Under the pieces are notes generated by a model. It ran no database searches and was not told the DNA's origin. It saw only the letters and a list, made by a program, of their open reading frames with translations. Shown piece after piece: positions 50,341 through 58,843 of a DNA stretch of 64,000 nt. The number at the start of each line of letters is the position of its first letter. Position 1 is the stretch's first letter. Position numbers and translations under genes: made by a program. Source of the stretch: Streptomyces cellostaticus (lineage in GTDB: Bacteria; Actinomycetota; Actinomycetes; Streptomycetales; Streptomycetaceae); the NCBI RefSeq assembly GCF_023630175.1, contig NZ_JALLIN010000030.1, positions 1 through 64,000 on the forward strand, written 5' to 3'.

Positions 50341-50364
50341 ACTCGGCCGCCCGGGCGGCCGAGT
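50341..50364. promoter_or_regulatory. Perfect 24-bp palindrome before the PfkB gene
   Basis: ACTCGGCCGCCC (50341-50352) is followed at once by its exact inverse GGGCGGCCGAGT (50353-50364), with no loop. About 90 bp upstream of the PfkB-family gene; operator or terminator. Confidence 0.5.
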
Positions 50365-50456
50365 GATCGAACTCGGTGCGTCCGCGCACCCGCCCCGCGT
50401 AGGCTGCGGTCCGGCGGGACCCCGACGGCGGGGTACGGCCACGGGGAGGGCGGGGG

Positions 50457-51389
50457 ATGACCGGACGGACCGGAGTGCCCGAAGCGGCCGGAGCGATCGA
50501 CGTGCTGGTGCTGGGCGGGGCCGGGGTGGACACGATCGTGTACGTCCCGGAGCTCCCCCTGCCGTACGCCGACAGCTACGGGATCGACTCCGGCATCCTC
50601 ACCCGCGCCGGGCAGACCGGCGACTTCGTGGCCCTGGGGCTGGACGCGCTGGGCCTGCGCACCCACCACCTGGACCTGGTCGGCGACGACCCGGAGGGCG
50701 ACCTCGTGCGCGCCCTGCACCGGGAGCGGGGCATCGGGCTGACCGCGCTCCCGGCCCCCGCCGGGACCAAGCGGGCGGTCAACCTCGTCGGCCCCGACGG
50801 CCGGCGGCTGTCCCTGTACGACACCAGCCGCGCCCACCCCGGCGACCGTTTTCCGGAGGACACGCTGCGGGCGCTCGCCGGGGCGAGCCGGCACGTCCAC
50901 GTGACCATCACCCAGCCCTGCGCCCAGGCCCTGCCCGTGCTGGTGGAGTCGGGCGTGCCCCTCTCCACCGACCTGCACGACTGGGACGGCGAGAACCCGT
51001 ACCACGAGCCGTTCGCACTCGCGGCGGACGTCGTCTTCCTCTCCGTGGCGGCGCTCTGCGACCCCGAGCGGACCCTACGCCGGATCGCCGAGCGGGGGCG
51101 GGCCGAGGTCGTCGTCGCCACCGCCGGGGCCGAGGGCGCCTATCTGCTGGCCGACGGCGAGCCGACCCGGATACCGGCGGTGGCCCCGCCCGGACCCGTG
51201 GTCGACTCCAACGGCGCGGGGGACGCCTTCGCCGCCGCCTTCCTCTACGGCCGGCTGGCCGGCGAGCCGCCCCCGCGGTGCGCCCGGTACGGGGCGGTGG
51301 CCGGCGCCCACGCCTGCACGGTCCCGGCCACCCGCGCCGAGCCGATGGGCCGTGACGCCCTCCTCGCGCGGACGGCCGGCACCGTGTGA
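50457..51389 (+). CDS. PfkB-family carbohydrate/nucleoside kinase
   Basis: 310 residues, the ribokinase/PfkB fold. N-terminal glycine motif VLVLGGAGVDTIVYVPELPL (about 16-35) and the C-terminal signature VVDSNGAGDAFAAAFLYGRL near 246, which has Asn where most members have Thr in D-T-x-G-A-G-D; the catalytic Asp and anion-hole glycines are retained. Phosphorylates a sugar, nucleoside or amino-sugar; substrate unknown. GGGGGA before the ATG. No transporter operon is linked to it. Confidence 0.9.
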   Translation: MTGRTGVPEAAGAIDVLVLGGAGVDTIVYVPELPLPYADSYGIDSGILTRAGQTGDFVALGLDALGLRTHHLDLVGDDPEGDLVRALHRERGIGLTALPAPAGTKRAVNLVGPDGRRLSLYDTSRAHPGDRFPEDTLRALAGASRHVHVTITQPCAQALPVLVESGVPLSTDLHDWDGENPYHEPFALAADVVFLSVAALCDPERTLRRIAERGRAEVVVATAGAEGAYLLADGEPTRIPAVAPPGPVVDSNGAGDAFAAAFLYGRLAGEPPPRCARYGAVAGAHACTVPATRAEPMGRDALLARTAGTV

Positions 51390-51401
51390 GCCGTGCCGGC
51401 G

Positions 51402-52895
51402 TCAGTGCCGGTGCACGTCGTTCGTCGCCTCGATGCGCCGCCACGAACGGGGCCGCGCGACCCGCGTGCCCGTCCCGGCGAGCGAGGCCGCGCGGGCAGC
51501 GGGCACGGCCGGCTTCGACGGCGCGAACAGCCAGGTGCCGAACAGCGCGGCCAGCGGCCTGCCCGACACCCGCTCGGCGTACTCCTGGAAGTCGGCCACC
51601 GAGGCGTTGCCGTACGCGTGCTCCTTCGGCCAGCCCTTCAGGACGGCGAAGAACGCGTCGTCACCGATCTCCTCGCGCAGCGCCTGGATGGCGAGCGCGC
51701 CCCGGTCGTAGACGGCGGCGTCGAACTGGTGGTCCGGGCCCGGGTCACCGGGCGCGACCGTCCAGAACGCGTCGTCGGCCGGGTGGGAGGCGTACACGTA
51801 GTCGGCGAGTTCCCGCGGGGTGCCCTCGCCCTCGTGCTCGGACCACAGCCACTGGGCGTATCGCGCGAAGCCCTCGTTGATCCAGATGTCCTTCCAGCCC
51901 TTCAGCGACACGTCGTCGCCGTACCACTGGTGGGCAAGCTCGTGCACGACGACCGAGGTGTTGGAGCCGTTCCTGAACTGCTTCGGGCTGTAGTAGACCC
52001 GCGTCTGCGTCTCCAGCGCGTACCCGGTGGTGGTGCGGGGAACGTAGCCGCCGGCCGAGGCGAACGGGTACGGCCCGAAGTACCCGCTCAGCCAGTCCAC
52101 GAGTTCCCCGGTGCGCTCCACGCTCGCGCGTGCGGCACCGTCGTCGTCACCGAGGTCCCTGCTGTAGGCGTTGAGGACCGGCACCCCGCCGTCGGAGGTG
52201 CCGGTGGTGATGTCGAACCGCCCGAGGGCGAGTGTGGCCAGATACGTGGCCTGCGGCTTGTTCTGCCGCCAGTTGTAGGTGGTCCAGCCGAGCTTCGACG
52301 TGGTCGACTGCAGCGTGCCGTTGGAGATGGCCTGCGTGCCGTCGGGCACGGCCACCGACACGTCGTAGGTGGCCTTGTCGCCGGGGTGGTCGTTGCTCGG
52401 GAACCACCACCAGGCGGCCTCGGGCTCGTCGGCGGCCACCGCACCGTCCGGGGTGCGGTGCCAGGTGGTGAACCCGTAGGCGCTCTTGGCCGAGGGCACC
52501 CCGCCGTAGCGGACCACGATGGTGACCGGGGTGCCCTTCGCCAGCGGTGTCCCCGGGGTGACGACGAGTTCGTGCTCACCCGACCTCGCGAAGGCCGCCC
52601 GGCTGCCGTTGACCCGTACCTCGCTCACGTCCAGCAGGAAGTCCAGGTCGAAGCCGGACAGGTCCTGCGTGGTCCGTGCCAGGATGGTGGCGGTGCCCTG
52701 CAACTCGTCCGTCCCCGGCCGGTACCGCAGCCGCAGGTCGTAGTGCGAGACGTCGTAGCCGCCGTTGCCGTAGTCCGGGTAGTAGGGGTCGCCGATGCCC
52801 GGCGCGCCCGGGGTGCCACTCGTGGCCGACGCCGGGATCGCCAGCAGGAGGGAGGCCGCCGCCAGTACGCCCGGCGTGATGATTCTGCGGTGCAC
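51402..52895 (-). CDS. Secreted M1-family zinc aminopeptidase
   Basis: 497 residues from a GTG with TTGGAG upstream. Signal peptide about 1-25 (LAAASLLLAIPASA). M1 peptidase: N-terminal beta domain (YDVSHYDLRLRYRPGTDELQ), active site HELAHQWYGDD near 316 (HExxH) with the third zinc ligand Glu in DIWINEGFARYAQ (about 335-347), and tyrosine region PDHQFDAAVYDRGALAIQAL. Shorter than PepN, matching the secreted Streptomyces M1 metallopeptidases. Probably releases amino acids from extracellular peptides. Divergent from an X-Pro dipeptidyl-peptidase. Confidence 0.95.
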   Translation of the reverse strand: MHRRIITPGVLAAASLLLAIPASATSGTPGAPGIGDPYYPDYGNGGYDVSHYDLRLRYRPGTDELQGTATILARTTQDLSGFDLDFLLDVSEVRVNGSRAAFARSGEHELVVTPGTPLAKGTPVTIVVRYGGVPSAKSAYGFTTWHRTPDGAVAADEPEAAWWWFPSNDHPGDKATYDVSVAVPDGTQAISNGTLQSTTSKLGWTTYNWRQNKPQATYLATLALGRFDITTGTSDGGVPVLNAYSRDLGDDDGAARASVERTGELVDWLSGYFGPYPFASAGGYVPRTTTGYALETQTRVYYSPKQFRNGSNTSVVVHELAHQWYGDDVSLKGWKDIWINEGFARYAQWLWSEHEGEGTPRELADYVYASHPADDAFWTVAPGDPGPDHQFDAAVYDRGALAIQALREEIGDDAFFAVLKGWPKEHAYGNASVADFQEYAERVSGRPLAALFGTWLFAPSKPAVPAARAASLAGTGTRVARPRSWRRIEATNDVHRH

Positions 52896-53055
52896 GTCAG
52901 CTCCAAGTCTTCGGGACAGGAAGTCTGTTCGGAGCCCATTGAGTCGCTGTGGCCCCCGGCCTGTCCACGGCACCCGCCGCCACGGGAGCGCCATTCGGCC
53001 GCGACACGCCACCCGGCTGCCGTGAAGCCGCCTTATGCGCGGGAGTTGCCGGGGG

Positions 53056-53061
53056 TACCGT
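53056..53061 (+). promoter_or_regulatory. -10 element, leaderless promoter of the X-Pro peptidase
   Basis: TACCGT ends six bases before the ATG at 53068; same hexamer and spacing as the LigD-type polymerase gene. Confidence 0.5.
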
Positions 53062-53067
53062 CCGCCC

Positions 53068-55017
53068 ATGCCGACACGCATGCGCTTCACGATCCGGAGA
53101 ACGCTCGCGACCGCGGCCGTCGCAGCCCTGGCGGCCGTCTTCCCCGCCCCGTCGGGCGCCCACGCCGCGTCGCGGGAGAGCCGTCCGGTCTACTCGTACG
53201 CACACGCCGTCCGCGAGGCCGTCTGGGTGGACACCGGCCTCGACGCCGACGGCGACGGACGGACCGACCGGGTGGCCGCCGACATCGTCCGGCCCTCCGA
53301 ACCGGCCCGGCAGGGCCGCAAGGTGCCGGTCATCATGGACGCCAGCCCGTACTACTCGTGCTGCGGACGCGGCAACGAGAGCCAGCGCAAGACGTACGAC
53401 GCGCAGGGCCGCGTGGTCCGGATGCCGCTGTTCTACGACAACTACTTCGTGCCCCGGGGGTACGCGTTCGTCGGCGTCGACCTGACCGGTACCAACCGTT
53501 CGGACGGCTGCGTCGACGTCGGTGGCCGCGCCGAGATCCAGTCCGCCAAGGCCGTGATCGACTGGCTGAACGGCCGCGCCAGGGCGTACACCAGCCGCAC
53601 CGGATCCAGGACCGTCGGGGCCGGCTGGACCAACGGCCGGACCGGCATGATCGGCAAGAGCTGGGACGGCACCATCGCCAACGGCGTCGCCGCCACCGGC
53701 GTACGGGGCCTGCGGACCATCGTCCCGATCAGTGCCATCTCCTCCTGGTACGACTACTACTTCGCCCAGGGCGCCCCGCTGTACGACGGCGGACCCGACG
53801 AACTGGCCGGCTACGTCGAGAACGACGCCGCCCACGCCTACTGCGCGGCCGTCCGGAAGGAACTCGCCGACGGCAGCCCGCGAAGCGGCGACTGGACACC
53901 GCTGTGGACCGGACGCGACTACGTCAAGGACGCGGCCGAGGTGCGCGCGAGCGTGTTCCTCGCGCACGGCATGCAGGACCTCAACGTGCGCACCAAGCAC
54001 TTCGGGCAGTGGTGGGACGCGCTGGCCGCGCACGGTGTCCAGCGCAAGATCTGGCTCTCCCAGACCGGACACGTCGACCCCTTCGACTACCGGCGCGGTG
54101 CCTGGGTCGACACCCTGCACCGCTGGTTCGACCACGAACTGCTCGGCTACGACAACGGCGTGGACCGCGAACCGATGGCCGACATCGAACGCCACCCCGA
54201 CCAGTGGGTCACCTCCCGGGCCTGGCCGCCGCACGGCACCCGGACGACCACCCTGCGTCCGGCCGCGGGCGCACGGGCGGGTGTCGGCACCCTCGGGCTG
54301 CGCCCGGCCACCGGCACCGAGACCTTCACCGACGACCCGGCGCTGGGCGAGACCGACTGGGCCGCCCGGCTGACCACCCCCACCCCGGAGAAGGCCGGCT
54401 TCCTGACCGCACCGCTCGGCCGCGACCTGCGCCTGTCCGGTTCCTCCCGGGTGACCGTCACCGTCACCCCGACCACCACCTCGGCCCACCTGTCCGCCGT
54501 CCTGGTGGACCTCGGTCCGGACACCGTCCGCGACTACGCCGACGCGGCCGAGGGCATCACCACGCTCACCGGCCGCACCTGCTGGGGCGAGAGCACAGCC
54601 GGGGACAGCGCCTGTTTCAAGAAGACCGCGGCCAGGACGGTCCGTACCGACTACACGGTGTTCAGCCGGGGCTGGGCCGACCTCGGCCACCACGCCTCGC
54701 TCCGCAGGGGCGTGCCGCTCACCCCGGGCAAGGCCGTCACGATGACCCTGGACCTGGCCGCCACCGACCACGTCGTCCCCCGGGGCCACCGGCTGGCACT
54801 GGTCGTCGCCGGCACGGACAAGGACCTCATCGACCCGCCGTCCACCCGCCCGGCCCTCACCCTCGACCTGGCCCGTACCTCGGCCCGGCTGCCGCTGACC
54901 GGAGGCACCGCGGCGTTCACCCGGGCCACCGCCGGCGGCACGACCGCCGCTCCGGCGCCCCGGCGGCTGACCGGCGTCGGCACACCGGACCTGACGGGGC
55001 ACCTCCCCGCGCCCTGA
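53068..55017 (+). CDS. Secreted X-Pro dipeptidyl-peptidase (S15 family)
   Basis: 649 residues. Signal peptide about 1-34 (basic RMRFTIRRT, then LATAAVAALAAVFPAPSGAH). Alpha/beta-hydrolase: IMDASPYYSCCGRGNE, YAFVGVDLTGTNRSDGC, nucleophile Ser in GMIGKSWDGTIANG (GxSxxG, about 194-207), later His in SQTGHVDPFD (about 331-340). The C-terminal jelly-roll (from about 410) fits the X-Pro dipeptidyl-peptidase family (pfam X-Pro_dipeptid_C). Cleaves X-Pro dipeptides from peptide N-termini; works with the divergent M1 peptidase in peptide scavenging. Four bases from the convergent D-amino-acid oxidase stop. Confidence 0.94.
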   Translation: MPTRMRFTIRRTLATAAVAALAAVFPAPSGAHAASRESRPVYSYAHAVREAVWVDTGLDADGDGRTDRVAADIVRPSEPARQGRKVPVIMDASPYYSCCGRGNESQRKTYDAQGRVVRMPLFYDNYFVPRGYAFVGVDLTGTNRSDGCVDVGGRAEIQSAKAVIDWLNGRARAYTSRTGSRTVGAGWTNGRTGMIGKSWDGTIANGVAATGVRGLRTIVPISAISSWYDYYFAQGAPLYDGGPDELAGYVENDAAHAYCAAVRKELADGSPRSGDWTPLWTGRDYVKDAAEVRASVFLAHGMQDLNVRTKHFGQWWDALAAHGVQRKIWLSQTGHVDPFDYRRGAWVDTLHRWFDHELLGYDNGVDREPMADIERHPDQWVTSRAWPPHGTRTTTLRPAAGARAGVGTLGLRPATGTETFTDDPALGETDWAARLTTPTPEKAGFLTAPLGRDLRLSGSSRVTVTVTPTTTSAHLSAVLVDLGPDTVRDYADAAEGITTLTGRTCWGESTAGDSACFKKTAARTVRTDYTVFSRGWADLGHHASLRRGVPLTPGKAVTMTLDLAATDHVVPRGHRLALVVAGTDKDLIDPPSTRPALTLDLARTSARLPLTGGTAAFTRATAGGTTAAPAPRRLTGVGTPDLTGHLPAP

Positions 55018-55021
55018 CCCG

Positions 55022-55963
55022 TCAGGCGGCCGGGTCCGTCACCAGCCCGGCCGCCTCACGGGCGCATCCCCAGGCCACCGTGATCCCGGCCCCGCCGTGG
55101 CCGTAGTTGTGCACCAGCGGCCGCCCGTCGGGCAGCGACCGCCGCTCCAGGCGTACCGCGTCCCGGGCGGGCCGCAGACCCACCCGGTGCGCCAGGACCC
55201 GCGCACCGGCGATCTCCGGCCGGATCCGCGCGCACCGCGCGACGATCGCCGCCGCGGTCGCGCGATCCGGTTCCAGCGACCAGTCGTCCTCCTCCGCCGT
55301 ACCGCCGAGGAGCAGCACACCCGGCTGCGGGATGAAGTACGCCGAGCCGGCGCAGGAGTGGTCGACGGACGTGTACCAGGTGGTGATCCCGGGGTTCTCC
55401 ACCACCACGAGCTGCCCGCGCACCGGGCGCACCGCCGGGTCCGGCACCAGCGAACGGGAGCCCAGGCCCGTGCAGTTCACCACGGCACCGGCGGGCACGG
55501 CCGCCAGGTCGGCCACCTCCCGCTCCTCGGCCGTCCCGCCGGCCTTCGCCAACCGCTCCCGCAGCCATCCCAGATGGACCGGCATGTCGATCACCGGCAG
55601 CCGCGCCGCCAGCCCATCGGGCACCGCCCGCAGACCCGGGACCCGGCCCGCCCACTCGCCCAGCTCGTCCAGCCGCGTCCCCGCGTGTACGCCCTCGACC
55701 AGGCGTACGCCCGTCTCGCCCGGGCGGGCGGCCAGTTCCCCGTACACGGCGAGGGATTCCAGCGCCCAGGCACCGACCCGCGCCTCGGGCTCGATCCGGT
55801 AGGGCCACCACAGCCCGCCCGCCACCGCCGAGGTCGTACGGCCGGCGGGCTCGCGCGCCCACACCCGCACCCGCCGCCCGGACTCGGCCAGCACCACGGC
55901 GGTCGTCAGCCCGGCGATCCCGCCACCGACCACGATCACTTCGTCACTCGACTCGCGCGTCAC
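55022..55963 (-). CDS. D-amino-acid oxidase (FAD)
   Basis: 313 residues. Oxidatively deaminates D-amino acids with FAD and O2. FAD motif VIVVGGGIAGLTTAVVLAES (residues 9-28), the AGGLWWPYR segment, VVNCTGLGSRSLVPDP, PVRGQLVVVENPG, YFIPQPGVLLLGGTAEEDDW and the C-terminal HNYGHGGAGITVAWGCA. No tail with a peroxisomal signal, as expected in bacteria. Predicted leaderless: TAGCGT (minus strand, 55975-55970) ends six bases before the GTG. Possibly recycles D-Ala and other D-amino acids from peptidoglycan. Confidence 0.95.
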   Translation of the reverse strand: MTRESSDEVIVVGGGIAGLTTAVVLAESGRRVRVWAREPAGRTTSAVAGGLWWPYRIEPEARVGAWALESLAVYGELAARPGETGVRLVEGVHAGTRLDELGEWAGRVPGLRAVPDGLAARLPVIDMPVHLGWLRERLAKAGGTAEEREVADLAAVPAGAVVNCTGLGSRSLVPDPAVRPVRGQLVVVENPGITTWYTSVDHSCAGSAYFIPQPGVLLLGGTAEEDDWSLEPDRATAAAIVARCARIRPEIAGARVLAHRVGLRPARDAVRLERRSLPDGRPLVHNYGHGGAGITVAWGCAREAAGLVTDPAA

Positions 55964-56017
55964 ACCAAGACGCTAGGCGAACCCGCCGGGTGGCGCTCAC
56001 CTGCCCGCGGGTGTGGC

Positions 56018-56023
56018 AATACT
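56018..56023 (+). promoter_or_regulatory. -10 element upstream of the 340-residue protein
   Basis: AATACT ends six bases before the ATG at 56030, with no ribosome site: leaderless prediction. Confidence 0.4.
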
Positions 56024-56029
56024 CACAGC

Positions 56030-57052
56030 ATGTCTGCCGCATACGCGACCTTCGGCCTGACACCGGCGATGCGCGCCGGCGGCGTCCTCGCCGACGGCGG
56101 CCACGAGGTCCACCGCGATTTCGTGGACTTCGTCGTCGACGGCCGTCCACTGCTGTTCCGGCTCTCCGACCTGGACGCCGTCTCCCCGCTCGCCTCCGAC
56201 GTCCCCCCGGCCGTCTTCACCGAGCAGGTGCGCGGCCTGCTGCGGGAGACCGAACCCCCGCTCCCCGGCGGCCGGTTCGTGATCTACGGCTGCCCCGAGT
56301 GCGCCGACCTGGCCTGCGGCGCGGTGACCGCCGTCATCGAGCGGGACGGCGAGGACTATGTCTGGCGGGACTTCGCCTGGCAGACCGGTGAGCACGCCGA
56401 TCCGGGACTCAACGGGTACCACGGCATGGGGCCGTTCCGCTTCCGCGGAGCCGAGTACCGGGCCGCGCTCGCCGCCCTCGTCGCGGGCGGCGGCCCGTTC
56501 CCGGCCCGCCGCCGGGTGCTGCTGATCGGCGCGCGCGTGGCCGTGCTCGCCCGGCTGGCCGCCGCGCTGCGCACCATCGGCATCGGCGCCGACATCACCC
56601 AGGACGCCACCGGCGTGCCCGCCGAGGAACTGCGCGGCTACGGTGCCGTCGCCTTCGGCCGTGCCGTGAGCGAGCCGCAACGGGCGGGCGTGATGGGCGC
56701 CTTCGAGCGCGCCGGGGTGGCGGTCGCCAGGGTGGACGGCCTGGCCCCGATCGTCCCGCTGCTCGTCGCGCAGATCGAGCAGGCCCTGCACCGCGGTCCG
56801 CTGCCGCGCCGGCTCACCTCGCTGGCCGCCGCCGGCGGCACGGCCGAGGTCGAGGTGACCTCCGCCTGCCGGGTCCGGGTGACCGCGTACCGCCTCGACC
56901 GGCTGCACCGCACCCGCGTCCGGGAGGTCTACGACGGCCTGCTGGAACCGGGCCGGCACCGTGTCCCGCTGGACCGGGAGGCGGTCAACGGGGAGTCCTT
57001 CGTGGTGGCCCGGACCACGGGGGGCGTGCTGGTGCGCCCGGTCGGCAGGTGA
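56030..57052 (+). CDS. Conserved-looking protein of unknown function (often called oxidoreductase)
   Basis: 340 residues. No convincing catalytic motif: the N-terminal half has DFVDFVVDGRPLLFRLSDLD and a short cysteine cluster IYGCPECADLACGAVTAVIE (about 84-103, three cysteines) and EDYVWRDFAWQTGEHADPGL; the middle has VLLIGARVAVLARLAAALRT, a possible nucleotide fold; the C-terminus is arginine-rich. Relatives are labelled oxidoreductases without evidence. Lies after D-amino-acid oxidase in opposite orientation and before an ABC-F gene on the same strand, with 78 bp between. Confidence 0.72.
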   Translation: MSAAYATFGLTPAMRAGGVLADGGHEVHRDFVDFVVDGRPLLFRLSDLDAVSPLASDVPPAVFTEQVRGLLRETEPPLPGGRFVIYGCPECADLACGAVTAVIERDGEDYVWRDFAWQTGEHADPGLNGYHGMGPFRFRGAEYRAALAALVAGGGPFPARRRVLLIGARVAVLARLAAALRTIGIGADITQDATGVPAEELRGYGAVAFGRAVSEPQRAGVMGAFERAGVAVARVDGLAPIVPLLVAQIEQALHRGPLPRRLTSLAAAGGTAEVEVTSACRVRVTAYRLDRLHRTRVREVYDGLLEPGRHRVPLDREAVNGESFVVARTTGGVLVRPVGR

Positions 57053-57114
57053 GCGGCGGGCCGCCGCCCCGTTCGGCGGGGAGCCGCGCGGAACGGCGGA
57101 AAGCCGGGCGGCAC

Positions 57115-57120
57115 TAGGAT
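57115..57120 (+). promoter_or_regulatory. -10 element of the second ABC-F gene
   Basis: TAGGAT, a consensus Streptomyces -10, ends ten bases before the ATG at 57131; the leader would be a few bases at most. Confidence 0.55.
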
Positions 57121-57130
57121 CGGCGCTCTG

Positions 57131-58774
57131 ATGACTGCCACCCTCGTCGCCAAGAACCTCGCCGCCGGGCACGGCGACCGCTCCCTCTTCACCGGGCTCG
57201 ACCTCGTCGTCGCGCCGGGTGACGTGATCGGTCTCGTCGGTGTCAACGGCGCCGGCAAGTCCACGCTGCTGCGCCTGCTCGCCGGTCTGACCCCGCCCGA
57301 GCAGGGCGAACTGTGGCTCTCCCCGCCTACCGCGACCGTCGGCCATCTGCCGCAGGAGCCCGAGCGCAGGCCCGGGGAGACCGTCCGGGAGTTCCTGGCC
57401 CGCCGTACCGGTGTCGCCGAGGCGCAGCGGGCGATGGACGAGGCCACCGAGGCGCTGGTCGACGGCGCACCCGGCGCCGACGACGCCTACGCGGCGAGCC
57501 TCGAGCGCTGGCTCGGCCTCGGCGGTGCCGACCTGGAGGAACGCGCCGGCGAAGTGGCCGACTCGCTGGGCCTCACGGTGGGCCTCGACCAGCCGATGAC
57601 CTCGCTGTCCGGCGGCCAGGCGGCCCGCGCCGGTCTCGCCTCCCTCCTGCTCTCCCGCTACGACGTGTTCCTCCTGGACGAGCCCACCAACGACCTGGAC
57701 CTGGACGGACTGGAACGACTGGAGCGCTTCGTCACCGGCCTGCGGCCGGGCACCGTGGTCGTCAGCCACGACCGCGAGTTCCTCGCCCGCACGGTCGACA
57801 AGGTCCTCGAACTGGACCTGGCACAGGGCCGGATCCAGCTCTACGGCGGCGGCTACGAGGCCTACCTGGAGGAGCGCGACGTCGCCCGCCGGCACGCCCG
57901 CGAGGAGTACGAGGAGTACGCCGACAAGCGCGGCGCCCTCCAGGACCGCGCGCAGATGCAGCGCTCGTGGACGGACAAGGGCGTGCGCAACGCCCGGCGC
58001 AAGGCCGGCAACGACAACGACAAGATCGGCCGCAAGTTCCGCAGCGAGGCCAGCGAGAAGCAGGCCGCCAAGGCCCGGCAGACCCAGCGCATGATCGAGC
58101 GCCTGGAGGTCGTGGAGGAGCCGCGCAAGGAGTGGGAGCTGCGGATGGAGATCGCGGCCGCCCCGCGGTCGGGAGCGGTCGTGGCCACCCTGCGCGACGC
58201 CGAGATCCGGCGCGGCGGCTTCACCCTCGGGCCGGTCTCGCTCCAGATCGACTGGGCGGACCGTGTGGCGGTCACCGGGGCCAACGGCGCGGGCAAGTCC
58301 ACCCTGCTCGGCGCGCTGCTGGGCCGGATCCCGCCGGACCGCGGGCACGCCGCCCTGGGTTCGGGCGTCCTCGTCGGCGAGGTCGACCAGGCACGCGAGC
58401 TGTTCCACGGCTCCGAGTCGCTGCTCGACGCCTTCTGCGCGGCCGTGCCCGACACCGAGCCGGTCGAGGTCCGCACGCTGCTCGCCAAGTTCGGCCTGAA
58501 GTCCGCCCACGTGCTGCGCCCGGCCGCGACCCTCTCCCCGGGCGAACGCACCCGCGCGGCCCTGGCGCTGCTCCAGGGCCGCGGCGTCAACCTCCTCGTC
58601 CTGGACGAGCCCACGAACCACCTCGACCTGCCCGCCATCGAGCAGCTCGAGTCGGCCCTCGACGCCTATGAGGGCACCCTCCTGCTCGTCACCCACGACC
58701 GCCGCATGCTGGACGCGATCCGCGTCACCCGCCGCCTGGAGGTCGCCGCGGGCAAGGTGACCGAGCAGTCGTAG
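57131..58774 (+). CDS. ABC-F family ATPase (second copy in window)
   Basis: 547 residues, two ABC domains without membrane segments. First: GLVGVNGAGKSTLLRLLAGL (about 36-55), signature LSGGQAARAGLASLLL, Walker B VFLLDEPTNDLDL; then a basic helical linker (about 245-335: DKGVRNARRKAGNDNDKIGR, KFRSEASEKQAAKARQTQRM); second: VTGANGAGKSTLLGALLG, signature LSPGERTRAALALLQ (Pro replaces the usual second Gly), Walker B NLLVLDEPTNHLDL. Likely ribosome-associated. It differs in linker and signature from the 36447-38126 protein, so the two are not a recent duplication. Confidence 0.92.
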   Translation: MTATLVAKNLAAGHGDRSLFTGLDLVVAPGDVIGLVGVNGAGKSTLLRLLAGLTPPEQGELWLSPPTATVGHLPQEPERRPGETVREFLARRTGVAEAQRAMDEATEALVDGAPGADDAYAASLERWLGLGGADLEERAGEVADSLGLTVGLDQPMTSLSGGQAARAGLASLLLSRYDVFLLDEPTNDLDLDGLERLERFVTGLRPGTVVVSHDREFLARTVDKVLELDLAQGRIQLYGGGYEAYLEERDVARRHAREEYEEYADKRGALQDRAQMQRSWTDKGVRNARRKAGNDNDKIGRKFRSEASEKQAAKARQTQRMIERLEVVEEPRKEWELRMEIAAAPRSGAVVATLRDAEIRRGGFTLGPVSLQIDWADRVAVTGANGAGKSTLLGALLGRIPPDRGHAALGSGVLVGEVDQARELFHGSESLLDAFCAAVPDTEPVEVRTLLAKFGLKSAHVLRPAATLSPGERTRAALALLQGRGVNLLVLDEPTNHLDLPAIEQLESALDAYEGTLLLVTHDRRMLDAIRVTRRLEVAAGKVTEQS

Positions 58775-58806
58775 GAGGTGCTGCCGCGGCCGCCCCGGCG
58801 GCCGGG

Positions 58807-58839
58807 CCCGGGGCCGGGGTCGAGCACCCCGGCCCCGGG
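58807..58839. terminator. Terminator between ABC-F and tex
   Basis: Perfect 14-bp arms CCCGGGGCCGGGGT / ACCCCGGCCCCGGG, five-base loop CGAGC, in the convergent gap. Confidence 0.85.
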
Positions 58840-58843
58840 ACGG

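Noticed and set aside
48574..50442. Minus-strand extension of the MerR ORF over the permease
   Set aside because: It is antisense to the well-supported permease gene; the MerR domain begins right after the ATG at 48573.
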